From contig NZ_JACHMB010000001.1 of assembly GCF_014204795.1 (NCBI RefSeq), positions 12,056,501-12,120,500 on the forward strand: DNA of 64,000 nt, written 5' to 3'. A program made the translations under genes and the position numbers. Source of the DNA: Nonomuraea jabiensis (lineage in GTDB: Bacteria; Actinomycetota; Actinomycetes; Streptosporangiales; Streptosporangiaceae). Under the pieces are notes generated by a model. That model had not been told where the DNA came from and ran no database searches. It saw only the letters and a program-made list of their open reading frames with translations. Shown here in pieces: positions 42,433 to 51,416 of the stretch; the first letter of the stretch is position 1, and each line of letters begins with the position of its first letter.

Positions 42433-43950
42433 TCAGCGCTCGATGAACACCGGGTTGGAGTAGAACCACAGGTCGGCCCACGGGTCGGAACCCTTCGGGT
42501 CGGGCTGGGGCTCGAGCTCGTCGGTGTTGGTGCCGCGGACGCGGACGTACATGGGGCCGTCGATGTCGCGCAGCGTGTGACGGACGACGATCTCGTCTCC
42601 GTCGCGCCGCCACTGCCGGGGGCCGTAGCGGGCCTCGACCTTGGTGGTGGGGTTGGTGTCGGAGGAGCGGTCCTTGGCCGGGCCGGTGACGCGGCCGGTG
42701 ATGATGTCGACGCGGTTCACCTGGGGGCGCTCGCCCTTGGCGTTGGCGTTGCGGGGCACGCGGAAGCGGACCTCGACCTCGGCGTCACGGTCGCGGCCGC
42801 GCAGCGTGAGGGTCTCGCCGACGCTGACGGTGTTGCCCACGGCCTGGCCCTGCGCCTGGCCCTGCGCCTGCCCGGCGCGGGAGAGCGTGAGGTCGAGCTG
42901 GTCGATCAGGTCGCCGATGACGACGAAGATCCGGCCGGCGCGCAGCCCGTCGAGGATGTCGGCGTAGTCCCAGCCGGCGTGCACGTACGTCTTGGAGTAC
43001 TCGCCCGGCCAGAAGTCGCTGCCGCCGTCGCTGTAGTGCCGGTGGGAGTCGGACGTGGAGGTGATCCACCAGCGGCGCCCCTCGCCGAGCAGCGAGTCCC
43101 ACAGGCCGCCGAGCCGGGCGGTCATCTGGTCGAAGCCACCCATCGTGGGGTAGTTACCGTAGCCGCCGCGCTCGCCGTCCGGGTCGATGGTGCCGTCCTT
43201 CCTGAGCGTGCCGGCCTGGTGGCCGGGGGCGCCCTCGAAGCCGTGCGCGATCTCCGGCGCGGTGTCGTTCCAGTTGCGGAACTCCGCGGGGGTGTCCTGG
43301 CCGTAGACGCCCAGCCCGGAGGCGGAGCGGGCGGGGTGGTTGGCGAACAGCAGCGGCTTGTGCGGGAGCTGCCGCATCACGCGCAGCGCCTCCAGCATCT
43401 TCTGCTCGGTGTCGAACGACGGGTCCGCCGGGAACGGGTCGCGCTTGGAGAAGCGGCTCTCGAGCTGGAACAGGAGGTCGCGCTCGCCGGCCACCTTCGG
43501 GATGATCAGGCTGGAGTGGTCGGCCGCGGGCGTGTCCAGCTCCATGCCGTAGAACTGCAGCACCCGCGGCACCGACTGGCGAGCCTCCAGCAGGCTCGGG
43601 TACCTCTGCTCCGCGTCCAGCTTGGAGTGCAGCGGCCCCCCGTGGTCGGTCGACACGATCCAGGCGAGCCCGAACTGCTGCGCGTGCGTGGCGTTGACCG
43701 ACAACGGGTAGATCGCGTCCCCGCCGATGATCGGTTTGGGCGGGGTGGTGGAGTTGTCGTACCCCACGCTGAACTCGCTGTGCACATGGTGGTCGCCGGG
43801 CAGCCAGCGCCGGCGGCCCGCGCCGGGTCGCCGGTCGTCGGCCCACGCCGGACCGGTCAGGCCGCCGACGGCGACCGCGCCGACCAGCCCGCCGGTGACG
43901 GCGAGCAACCGCCGTCGTGTCACGAGCTCGTTCTCTGCAGAAGCGGACAT
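42433..43950 (-). CDS. Tat-exported PHP-domain phosphoesterase-like protein
   Basis: The protein has 505 residues. An N-terminal Tat signal (TRRRLLAVTGGLVGAVAVGG) ends near AWA. PHP-type metal ligands are seen in GDHHVHSEFSVGYD, then IVSTDHGGPLHSK, with FANHPARS and TSTSDSHRHY further on; the His/Asp set is that of a multinuclear metal centre. The Gly-Gln-Ala repeat (AGQAQGQAQGQAVG) near residue 365 is an odd low-complexity loop. The C-terminal 130 residues form a beta-rich domain. A secreted phosphoesterase is likely; the substrate is unknown. Confidence 0.82.
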   Translation of the reverse strand: MSASAENELVTRRRLLAVTGGLVGAVAVGGLTGPAWADDRRPGAGRRRWLPGDHHVHSEFSVGYDNSTTPPKPIIGGDAIYPLSVNATHAQQFGLAWIVSTDHGGPLHSKLDAEQRYPSLLEARQSVPRVLQFYGMELDTPAADHSSLIIPKVAGERDLLFQLESRFSKRDPFPADPSFDTEQKMLEALRVMRQLPHKPLLFANHPARSASGLGVYGQDTPAEFRNWNDTAPEIAHGFEGAPGHQAGTLRKDGTIDPDGERGGYGNYPTMGGFDQMTARLGGLWDSLLGEGRRWWITSTSDSHRHYSDGGSDFWPGEYSKTYVHAGWDYADILDGLRAGRIFVVIGDLIDQLDLTLSRAGQAQGQAQGQAVGNTVSVGETLTLRGRDRDAEVEVRFRVPRNANAKGERPQVNRVDIITGRVTGPAKDRSSDTNPTTKVEARYGPRQWRRDGDEIVVRHTLRDIDGPMYVRVRGTNTDELEPQPDPKGSDPWADLWFYSNPVFIER

Positions 43951-44166
43951 CGAGGATGGTTCCTCTCAAAAGGGCGCTATACGTCCGCACGAGTCCATCC
44001 ATCACACGTGACACGCCATCAACGGATCCTCGGCCCGGAGAAGAACAGTCGGAGACCGGCGACTGCGCGACTCAGGTCTTCCCGAAGGCGGATTTGGCGG
44101 TCTACGTTCTCCTATGCCGCCGATTCGGGCAGAATGCACGGATTCCTGCGAGTAAAAGGAGCTTGT

Positions 44167-45735
44167 ATGCGCATCACCTCGCGCCGAGGTGCGTACCGCG
44201 TCCTCACCGTGGCCGCGGCGCTCGTCTTACCCCTCGCGCTCGTCCCCGCCGCCGCGCAGGCGGACCCGGCACCGAACGCGGCGCAGAAGAAGCTGATCGA
44301 CTCCATCACCGCGCCCGCCGTCAAGAAGCACCTGCAGGCCCTGCAGACGATCGCCGACGCCAACGGCGGCAACCGGGCGGCCGGCACGAGCGGGCACGCG
44401 GCCTCGCGCGACTACGTCGTCGGCAAGCTCAAGAAGGCCGGCTACACCGTGACCGTGCAGCCGTTCGACTTCGCCTACTTCGAGGAGAAGTCGACCGCCC
44501 TGATGGAGCGGACCTCCCCCAACCCGCGGGTCTTCGCCCCGACCCCGCCCGACGGCTCCTCGACCGGCGAGTTCGCCACCATGAACTACTCCGGCTCGGG
44601 TGAGGTGACCGCGACCCTGCAGAACGTCGACCTGGTCCTGCCGCCCGGCCCGACGCCCAGCAGCTCGAACTCCGGCTGCGAGGCCGCCGACTTCGCCGGC
44701 TTCACCCCCGGCAACATCGCCCTGCTCCAGCGCGGCACCTGCGACTTCCTCGTCAAGGCGAGCAACGCCCAGGCCGCCGGAGCCGCCGCCGCGATCATCT
44801 TCAACGAGGGCCAGCCCGGCCGCACCGACACGCTGCTCGGCAATCTCGGCGAGCCCGTGTCGATCCCCGTCGTGGGCACCAGCTTCGCCGTCGGCCAGGA
44901 ACTGGCCTCGGCCACCACCGTGGTGCATCTCAAGACGGACACCGTCAGCGAGATCCGCACCACCCACAACGTGATCGCCGACTCCAAGTGGGGCGACCCG
45001 AACAAGGTCGTCATGTCCGGCGCCCACCTGGACTCCGTACCGGCCGGGCCGGGCATCAACGACGACGGCTCCGGCAGCGCCGCGACGCTCGCGGTGGCCG
45101 AGGCGCTCGGCAAGGTCCCCACCCGCAACAAGCTGCGCTTCGCCTGGTGGAGCGCCGAAGAGCTGGGCCTGGTCGGCTCCACCTACTACGTGGACAACCT
45201 GCCGGCCGCCGAACTGGCCAAGATCAAGCTGTACCTCAACTACGACATGGTCGGCTCCCCCAACTACGCGTTCAAGATCTATGACGGTGACGACAGCGAC
45301 GGCGTCGGCTCCCCCGCCGGCCCGCCCGGATCCGACGAGATCGAGAAGCTCTTCGAGAAGTACTTCGACACGCTGCGCCAGGGCCACAACGGGACCGACT
45401 TCGACGGCCGCTCCGACTACGGGCCGTTCATCGAGACCGGCATCCCGGCGGGCGGGCTGTTCACCGGCGCCGAGGGCATCAAGACCGCCGAAGAGGCCGC
45501 GCTGTTCGGCGGCACCGCGGGCGAGCCGTACGACCCCTGCTACCACCAGGCCTGCGACACCATCGCCAACATCAGCGACAAGGCGCTCGCGCTGAACACC
45601 GGCGCCATCGCCACGGCGACGGTGGTGTACGGCTTCACCTCCGACCTGCCCGGCCCCGACACCCGCGCGGCGGCCACCACCAAGCGCGCCGTCACCAGCG
45701 CCGGCGCCGACATCCACGGCCGGTCGAAGCGCTGA
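44167..45735 (+). CDS. secreted M28-family aminopeptidase with PA domain
   Basis: The protein has 522 residues from ATG 44167 with AAAAGGAG upstream. Residues 1-32 are a signal peptide. Residues about 120-270 hold a protease-associated insert (NIALLQRGTCDFLVKA, AAAAIIFNEG). The M28 zinc ligands follow: SGAHLDSVPAG, NDDGSGSAATL, WWSAEELGLVGS, NYDMVGS and a final His in CYHQACDT. This matches Streptomyces aminopeptidase S and its relatives, which release N-terminal hydrophobic residues. The tail (RAAATTKRA) is short and without a further domain. Confidence 0.93.
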   Translation: MRITSRRGAYRVLTVAAALVLPLALVPAAAQADPAPNAAQKKLIDSITAPAVKKHLQALQTIADANGGNRAAGTSGHAASRDYVVGKLKKAGYTVTVQPFDFAYFEEKSTALMERTSPNPRVFAPTPPDGSSTGEFATMNYSGSGEVTATLQNVDLVLPPGPTPSSSNSGCEAADFAGFTPGNIALLQRGTCDFLVKASNAQAAGAAAAIIFNEGQPGRTDTLLGNLGEPVSIPVVGTSFAVGQELASATTVVHLKTDTVSEIRTTHNVIADSKWGDPNKVVMSGAHLDSVPAGPGINDDGSGSAATLAVAEALGKVPTRNKLRFAWWSAEELGLVGSTYYVDNLPAAELAKIKLYLNYDMVGSPNYAFKIYDGDDSDGVGSPAGPPGSDEIEKLFEKYFDTLRQGHNGTDFDGRSDYGPFIETGIPAGGLFTGAEGIKTAEEAALFGGTAGEPYDPCYHQACDTIANISDKALALNTGAIATATVVYGFTSDLPGPDTRAAATTKRAVTSAGADIHGRSKR

Positions 45736-45750
45736 GCGTAAGGATCTGCC

Positions 45751-45811
45751 CTGACCCGGCACGCCGGGTCAGGGCCGTCCCCAGGTCGAGCGAGATCGAC
45801 CTGGGGACGGC
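45751..45811. terminator. two strong successive hairpins
   Basis: CTGACCCGGC-AC-GCCGGGTCAG (45751-45772) is perfect. The following stem with 16-bp arms (45774-45789 and 45796-45811, starting GCCGTCCCC) is also perfect. They separate the aminopeptidase gene from the convergent LacI gene, whose stop is 55 bases further on. This is the strongest terminator in the window. Confidence 0.85.
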
Positions 45812-45865
45812 GTGGCTGTGGGCGTTGGCGAGGTCCGGCTTGTGGCTGCTCGCGACGGGATGCCG

Positions 45866-46897
45866 TCACCGAGGCTTCGGAGGAGCGGTGCTGCCGCGGA
45901 CGATGAGCTCCGTGGCGAATTCGACGCGGTGCCGCGGCAGCGGTGCGCCCTGGGCGAGCGCCACCACCATGCGGGTGGCCGCCATGGCCATCTCGGTGAG
46001 CGGTTGGCGGATCGTGGTCAGCGGCGGGACGGCCCAGCGGATCGACGGCAGGTCGTCGAAGCCCACGACGCTGAGGTCGTCCGGGATGCGCAGCCCGAGC
46101 TCGTGAGCCGCGCGGTAGACGCCCAGGGCCTCGCCGTCGTTGCAGGTGAAGATGGCGGTGGGCGGGTCGGGCAGGCGCAGCAGCCGGTGGGTGCAGGCCA
46201 GGCCGTCCTCGATCTGGAAGTCGCCCCGGCAGATCAGCTCCGGGTCCACGGGCACGCGCTCGGTGTCCAGGGCGGCGCGGTAGCCGTCGAGCCGCGCCCG
46301 GCTGGACAGGGCGTGGTCGGGGCCGGTGATGATGGCGATCCGGCGGTGTCCGAGCTCCAGTAAGTGCCGGGTGGCCGAGAGCCCGCCGGTCCAGTTGCCC
46401 GCGCCCACGGACGGCACCCGGTGACCGGGCTCGCCGGTCGGATCGAGGAGGACGAGGGGGATCTCGCGGCGGGCCAGCCGCTCCCGCTGGAGGTCGGTCA
46501 GGCCGGAGAAGACGGCGATGACGCCGGTCGGGCGGTGGCTGAGCACGCCCTCCAGCCAGTCGCTCTCCGGGACGTGGCTGCCCTGCAGCTCGGAGACCGA
46601 CACGGTCAGCTGGTGCTCGCGCGCCACCTGCCCGACACCCCTGATGATCTCCGTCGGGTATTCGCCCGCGAGCTCGTGGAAGACCAGCTCCACCGCGGCG
46701 GCCGGGTCGACGCGCCGCCGCTGCCTGCGGTAGCCGTGCTCGCGGATGAGGCCCTCGACCAGCGCGCGCGTCTCGGGCGCCACCGCGGAGCGGCCGTTGA
46801 CCACTTTGGAGACGGTCGCCGCGGACACACCGGCGAGCTGGGCCAGCTCCGCCAACGTCAGCGGCTGCGCGCCGGACGACTCCCCGGTGGCGGTCAT
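45866..46897 (-). CDS. LacI-family transcriptional regulator
   Basis: The protein has 343 residues from ATG 46897; a long in-frame extension upstream crosses the operator and is not credible. The HTH and hinge are typical (LTLAELAQLAGVSAATVSKV, then VAPETRALVEGLIREHGYRR). The periplasmic-binding-protein-like effector domain covers residues about 70-335, with AIFTCNDGEALGVYRAAH and VVGFDDLPSIRWAVPPLTTI as usual. It should bind a sugar. No transporter or hydrolase gene adjoins it, so the regulated genes are elsewhere unless it is autoregulated. Confidence 0.9.
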   Translation of the reverse strand: MTATGESSGAQPLTLAELAQLAGVSAATVSKVVNGRSAVAPETRALVEGLIREHGYRRQRRRVDPAAAVELVFHELAGEYPTEIIRGVGQVAREHQLTVSVSELQGSHVPESDWLEGVLSHRPTGVIAVFSGLTDLQRERLARREIPLVLLDPTGEPGHRVPSVGAGNWTGGLSATRHLLELGHRRIAIITGPDHALSSRARLDGYRAALDTERVPVDPELICRGDFQIEDGLACTHRLLRLPDPPTAIFTCNDGEALGVYRAAHELGLRIPDDLSVVGFDDLPSIRWAVPPLTTIRQPLTEMAMAATRMVVALAQGAPLPRHRVEFATELIVRGSTAPPKPR

Positions 46898-46898
46898 G

Positions 46899-46915
46899 GC
46901 CGTTAGTTTAACGGC
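46899..46915. promoter_or_regulatory. LacI-type operator
   Basis: GCCGTTA-GTT-TAACGGC is a perfect inverted repeat with 7-bp arms immediately upstream of the LacI-family start. It suggests autoregulation. Confidence 0.6.
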
Positions 46916-47066
46916 AAAGGTCCGGGGCGATCTTGGTGAAGCGCGGTGTGGCGGGGTCACGCCGCGCCGCTGACGCATTCTGGAAATGTAGAGGAAGTTC
47001 TCAGGCAATCGGCAGGGTGGCACAGCACGATACGAGACGAAGCCGCGTGAGGGACAGGGGGACGTA

Positions 47067-47777
47067 GTGGCCGAGGCCAAAACTCAGGAGCCGGAGGCCC
47101 GGCTGCTGGTGGTGGAGGACAAGCCGGACATCCTGGAGTTGATGTCGGCGGCTCTCCGCTATGCCGGATTCGAGACCATGAGCGCGTCCAACGGGACAGA
47201 TGCCGTGCAGTTCGCGCGGCGCCATCGGCCCGACCTCATCGTGCTGGACATCCTGCTGCCCGACCTCGACGGTTTCGAGGTGATCCAGCGGCTGCGCGGT
47301 AGCGGCGACCAGACGCCGGTGCTCTTCCTGACCGCCCGTGACGCCGTGGAGGACCGGCTGAAGGGCCTGAGCCTCGGTGGGGACGATTACGTCACCAAGC
47401 CGTTCAACCTGGACGAGGTCATCGCCAGGATCCGCGCCGTGCTGCGGCGCATGCGGGGCGGCGCCGCCCGGCCCTCGCCCCGGCTCACCTTCGCCGACAT
47501 CGAGCTGGACGAGGAGAGCCGCGAGGTCCGGCGGGCCGGGCGCGACATCCCGCTGTCGCCGACCGAGTTCGAACTGCTGCGGCTCCTCATGTCCAACGTC
47601 GGCCGGGTGCTGTCCAAGCGGCAGATCCTCGACCAGATCTGGCACCACGACTTCCGCGGCGACGCGGCGATCGTGGAGAAGTACGTCTGCGCCCTGCGCC
47701 GCAAGGTCGACAACGCCGAGCCCGGACTGATCCACACCATTCGCAGCGTGGGCTACGTACTGCGCCGGCCCGCGTGA
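47067..47777 (+). CDS. OmpR/PhoB-family response regulator
   Basis: The protein has 236 residues from GTG 47067. The receiver domain has the acidic pocket (LLVVEDKPD), the phosphoacceptor D61 in VLDILLPDLDG, the Thr in FLTARD and the Lys in YVTKPF. The C-terminal winged-helix DNA-binding domain includes SPTEFELLRLLMSNVGRVLS and HTIRSVGYVLRR. The cognate kinase is encoded two genes downstream at 49849, with a multicopper oxidase between. GTCAG direct repeats downstream at 47780-47906 are probable binding sites. Confidence 0.93.
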   Translation: MAEAKTQEPEARLLVVEDKPDILELMSAALRYAGFETMSASNGTDAVQFARRHRPDLIVLDILLPDLDGFEVIQRLRGSGDQTPVLFLTARDAVEDRLKGLSLGGDDYVTKPFNLDEVIARIRAVLRRMRGGAARPSPRLTFADIELDEESREVRRAGRDIPLSPTEFELLRLLMSNVGRVLSKRQILDQIWHHDFRGDAAIVEKYVCALRRKVDNAEPGLIHTIRSVGYVLRRPA

Positions 47778-47779
47778 CG

Positions 47780-47906
47780 GTCAGCCAGTCGTCAGGACGC
47801 ATCCGGCCAAGCGGTCAGGGCGTGCAAGGCCAAGGGCGTCACGATGACCCGCCGGGCAACGGCGGCGCGTGGAAGGGCCGCCACCGAGCGGTCAGGAAAT
47901 GGTCAG
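47780..47906 (+). promoter_or_regulatory. GTCAG direct repeats with 11-bp spacing before the multicopper oxidase
   Basis: GTCAG occurs at 47780 and 47791 (11 bp apart), once at 47814, and again at 47891 and 47902 (11 bp apart). OmpR-type regulators bind direct repeats with one helical turn between half-sites, so these two pairs are good candidate sites for the adjacent response regulator. The rest of the 165-bp gap before the oxidase gene is non-coding. Confidence 0.55.
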
Positions 47907-47942
47907 TCGCCGCGCAGAGCGCGAAGAGCCCCGGTTGGTTCC

Positions 47943-49844
47943 ATGGCCCGCATGAGAGATCCCGACCTGCTCCGGCGCCGGCTTCTGCAGACCGCGACCC
48001 TGGCCTCGGCCGCGGTCGTCGTCGGCGCCGAGACGTCGCGGAGCCGCGACGTCACCCAGACCACCCCCGAGACCACCCCCGAGTACGGTCCCGCCTCGGC
48101 GCCGTCGCGTGCGCCCGGCCCCCCGCTGGCGCTGCGCAAGTTCGCCGACCCGCTACGCGTCCCGCCTGTCCTGCGTCCCCGTGGAGACGGGGCGCAACTC
48201 ACGGTACGGCTGCGCCCCGCGCGGGTGCGGGTGCACTCCCAGCTGCCCGAGGTGCCGATGTGGACCTTCGACGGCCACTTCCCCGGCCCGACCATCGAAG
48301 TCTCGAAGGACCAGCTGATCAGGGTCACCTGGAAGAACGAGCTGAGCGGCACCATCCCGCTGGTCGCCGTCGAGGTGCCGCCGGGCGACGCCGAGCGGCC
48401 GAAGAACCACCCCGGCCGCGACGGGGCCGACCCGGTCGAGGCCCTGGCCACGCTGCCGCCGTGGGCCGCGGTCCACCTGCACGGCGCCCATACGGGCGGC
48501 GGCAACGACGGCTGGGCCGAGAACGCGGTGCTGCCGGGCGCGGCCCAGCTGTCGGAGTACCCGAACTCCCAGCCCGCCACGACGCTGTGGTACCACGACC
48601 ACGCCATGCACCTGACCCGCTACACGATCATGGCGGGGCTGGCCGGGTTCTACCTGATACGCGACCGCGAAGAGGAGGAAGCGCTCGGCCTGCCGTCCGG
48701 CACATACGACATCCCGCTCATGCTGTGCGACCGCAACCTGGACACCGACGCCGACGGGCGCCCCGCCGGCCGGTTGCTGAACAAGGTCGTCCTGCGCCGT
48801 ACCGAGCCCAAGGTGATCAGTGAGTTCACCGGGCCGTACACCATGGTGAACGGGGTGATATGGCCGTACCTGGAGGTGAAGCCCCGGGCCTACCGCTTCC
48901 GCGTCGCCAACGTCTCCAACTACCGGACGTTCCGGCTGATGCTGCTGGACGAGGACGGCAGGCCCGCCATGGACGCCGTCCGGCTGGTCGGCACCGATCA
49001 GGGCCTGCTCAAGGCGCCGGTGACGGCGACGGACGCGATCGCGCTGGCCTCGGCCGAGCGGGCCGACCTGGTGATCGACTTCAGCGGCCTGCGCGGCCGG
49101 AAGGTCCGCCTGGTCAACGTCCCGCCCGGCGGCGAACCCGGCCAGGCCGACCCCGACGGCGACGTCCCCGAGCCGGACGTGATGCAGTTCCGCGTGGGCG
49201 GCGGGTTCCCCGTCGCCTTCTGCACGCCGAAGCGCTCCTCCTCCTTCCGCCGCCTGACCGAGGCCGACGTGCCCGCGGACGCGCCCAGGCGCTGGGTGGT
49301 GATCCCGCCGCCGGGAGCCTACCCCGGCCAGCCCGTGAACACCCTGTGGGAGATGGAGGAGGCTGAGCCGGCCTCCCGCGCCGCGACGCCTGCGGGCGTC
49401 ATTCAGGTCGCGATGGCGGACGGCCACGTACGAACCCTCCGCCGGGCCGCCCAGGCGTACGCCGACCGGACCGGCGTCATGGCGGCGCTCGGGCAGTGGG
49501 AGAGGTGGCACTTCCTCGCCCTGACCCGCGAGGTCCACCCGATGCACATCCATGGGACTTCTTTCCAGGTGCTGAGCCGGTCACGCGTCGACCGCGGCGG
49601 CTACGACGACTCGACGGGCGGCACCACGACACCGCTCAAGCAACTCGGAGAGGAGCCGCTGGCCGCCTGGGAGCAGGGCTGGAAGGACACGGTGACGGTC
49701 ACCGGAGGGCAACTGGTGACGGTGGCCGCCCGCTTCGACCACCCCGGGAGGTTCGTCTACCACTGCCACCTCCTGGAGCACGAGATGGACATGATGCGGC
49801 CGTTCGTCGTCATGCCGCACCACATCATGATGCTGCAGCATTGA
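47943..49844 (+). CDS. multicopper oxidase (CotA/bilirubin-oxidase-like), Tat-type signal
   Basis: The protein has 633 residues from ATG 47943 (ATG 47952 is an alternative). The N-terminus RRRLLQTATLASAAVVVG looks like a Tat signal. All four copper motifs are present: HLHGAH at 178-183, WYHDHAMH, HPMHIHG and HCHLLEHEMDMM near the C-terminus, with the Met ligand of the type 1 site. The three-cupredoxin layout is that of CotA/phenoxazinone-synthase-like enzymes, which oxidise phenols, bilirubin or metal ions with O2. Its place inside a two-component operon suggests an envelope copper or redox stress role. A Met/His-rich tail ends the protein. Confidence 0.9.
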   Translation: MARMRDPDLLRRRLLQTATLASAAVVVGAETSRSRDVTQTTPETTPEYGPASAPSRAPGPPLALRKFADPLRVPPVLRPRGDGAQLTVRLRPARVRVHSQLPEVPMWTFDGHFPGPTIEVSKDQLIRVTWKNELSGTIPLVAVEVPPGDAERPKNHPGRDGADPVEALATLPPWAAVHLHGAHTGGGNDGWAENAVLPGAAQLSEYPNSQPATTLWYHDHAMHLTRYTIMAGLAGFYLIRDREEEEALGLPSGTYDIPLMLCDRNLDTDADGRPAGRLLNKVVLRRTEPKVISEFTGPYTMVNGVIWPYLEVKPRAYRFRVANVSNYRTFRLMLLDEDGRPAMDAVRLVGTDQGLLKAPVTATDAIALASAERADLVIDFSGLRGRKVRLVNVPPGGEPGQADPDGDVPEPDVMQFRVGGGFPVAFCTPKRSSSFRRLTEADVPADAPRRWVVIPPPGAYPGQPVNTLWEMEEAEPASRAATPAGVIQVAMADGHVRTLRRAAQAYADRTGVMAALGQWERWHFLALTREVHPMHIHGTSFQVLSRSRVDRGGYDDSTGGTTTPLKQLGEEPLAAWEQGWKDTVTVTGGQLVTVAARFDHPGRFVYHCHLLEHEMDMMRPFVVMPHHIMMLQH

Positions 49845-49848
49845 CACC

Positions 49849-51297
49849 ATGGGGCTATTGCCAGGCATCGTCCGGCGGGCCGTCGCCGAAACCCCCCTGC
49901 GGACCAAGCTCGTCGCCACCGTGGTGCTCATCGCGGTGGTGTCGCTGGCGGCCCTCGCCATCGCCAGCCTGTTCCTCATCCGGCAGCACCTGCTGAACCG
50001 GGTGGACGAGCAGCTGATCTCGGTGGCCGAGCAGACCAGGAACCGGGTGTGGGGCGGTGGGAAGGGCGGCGGCCGCGGCGTTCAGATCGCCGGCGACCAC
50101 ACGATCACGGCGCGAGTGCCCAGCGACATCCTCGCCCAGGTGCGCCGGCCGGACGGCACGCTGGTGGCCACCACCCCGCTCGAGGACGTCAAGGGTCCCG
50201 GGCCCCGGCTGGACGCGACGGTGCCGGCCGCGCCCCGCGGCATCCCCTTCACCGTCCTGGACGAGGCGGGCGTCGGCCACTGGCGGGTGGTGATGGTGCC
50301 GCTCGGCGCGGGGGAGACCGACCTGATCGCGGCCACCAGCCTGGCGGCGGTGGGCGCCACGCTCGACGACTTCATCGTGATCGAGCTGGTGCTCGGCGGC
50401 GTCGTGCTGGTGGCGGTGGTGGCGGCGGGCGTGCTGATCGTACGGGTCAGCCTGCTTCCGCTGGCCCACATGGAGCGGGCCGCGCACACGATCGCCGCCG
50501 GCCACCTCTCGGCGCGTGTCCCCGACTACCCGCCGCGCACCGAGGTCGGCAACCTGGCGCGCGCGCTCAACACCATGCTCAGCCAGATCGAGGCCGCGTT
50601 CACCGCGCGCACCCATTCGGAGAACCTGCTGCGTCAGTTCGTCGCCGACGCCGGCCATGAGCTGCGCACGCCCCTGACCGCGATCCGCGGCTTCGCCCAG
50701 CTCTACAAGAACGACCCCAGCCGCGGCGAATGGCTCGTCGACCGCATCGAGCGGGGCGCCGTGCGGATGAGCCTGATGGTGGCGGACCTGCTCCTGCTCG
50801 CCCAGCTCGACCAGCGGCGCCCGCTCGACCGCAAGCCCATCGACCTGCTCAGGCTCGTGCTCGACGCCGTCCACGAGGTGCGCGCGGCGGCCCCGGACAG
50901 GGAGGTGGATCTGGACATCCAGCCCGACGCCGCCTACCAGGTGCTCGGAGACGAGGTCAGGCTGCGCCAGGTCCTGGACAATCTGCTGACCAACGCGCTC
51001 AGGCACACCCCCGACGACAGCCTGATCGAGGTCAGGTTGCGCGGCGGCGAACTGCGGCAAGCGCCGGCGGCGGCGATCGAGGTCACCGACCACGGCCCGG
51101 GGCTCTCACCCGAGCAGGCCGAGCGCGTCTTCGAACGCTTCTACCAGGTCGATCCTTCGCGCTCCAAGGGCGGTGGCAGCGGGCTCGGGCTCGCGATCGT
51201 GGCCGCTCTGGTCGCCGCGCACGACGGCAGCGTGGAGCTCGAGACCGCCCCGGGCCGCGGCGCGACGTTCCGCGTGCTGCTCCTGCTGGAGGAGTAG
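49849..51297 (+). CDS. sensor histidine kinase
   Basis: The protein has 482 residues starting 4 bases after the oxidase stop. A membrane helix (about 22-44), an extracytoplasmic sensor of about 130 residues including a Gly-rich loop (VWGGGKGGGRGVQ), a second helix (about 180-205), HAMP, HisKA with H270 in ADAGHELRTPLTAIRG, and HATPase with DNLLTNALRHTPDD, DHGPGLS and GGGSGLGLAIV motifs are all complete. It should phosphorylate D61 of the regulator at 47067. The signal is unknown; the operon suggests metal, oxidative or envelope stress. Confidence 0.93.
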   Translation: MGLLPGIVRRAVAETPLRTKLVATVVLIAVVSLAALAIASLFLIRQHLLNRVDEQLISVAEQTRNRVWGGGKGGGRGVQIAGDHTITARVPSDILAQVRRPDGTLVATTPLEDVKGPGPRLDATVPAAPRGIPFTVLDEAGVGHWRVVMVPLGAGETDLIAATSLAAVGATLDDFIVIELVLGGVVLVAVVAAGVLIVRVSLLPLAHMERAAHTIAAGHLSARVPDYPPRTEVGNLARALNTMLSQIEAAFTARTHSENLLRQFVADAGHELRTPLTAIRGFAQLYKNDPSRGEWLVDRIERGAVRMSLMVADLLLLAQLDQRRPLDRKPIDLLRLVLDAVHEVRAAAPDREVDLDIQPDAAYQVLGDEVRLRQVLDNLLTNALRHTPDDSLIEVRLRGGELRQAPAAAIEVTDHGPGLSPEQAERVFERFYQVDPSRSKGGGSGLGLAIVAALVAAHDGSVELETAPGRGATFRVLLLLEE

Positions 51298-51326
51298 CCC
51301 CCGCCGGCGAATGTGGTAGGTGATCG

Positions 51327-51353
51327 GTCAGGTCGCCCGCCTGCAGCGGTCAG
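51327..51353 (+). promoter_or_regulatory. GTCAG direct repeat with 22-bp spacing before the export operon
   Basis: CGGTCAG occurs twice, with the GTCAG cores starting at 51327 and 51349, exactly 22 bp or two helical turns apart. The same half-site is used upstream of the oxidase. It lies 64 bases before the lipoprotein start and probably places that operon under the same response regulator. Confidence 0.5.
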
Positions 51354-51416
51354 CTTCGCCGCCCAGATTGGTCCCGTACCCGAAGGCGAGTGTCCTTCGG
51401 GCGGAGGTGATCTGAA

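Noticed and set aside
42397..44166. Long N-terminal extension of the M28 peptidase
   Set aside because: It is antisense to the PHP-domain gene; the ATG at 44167 has a good ribosome binding site and starts a signal peptide.
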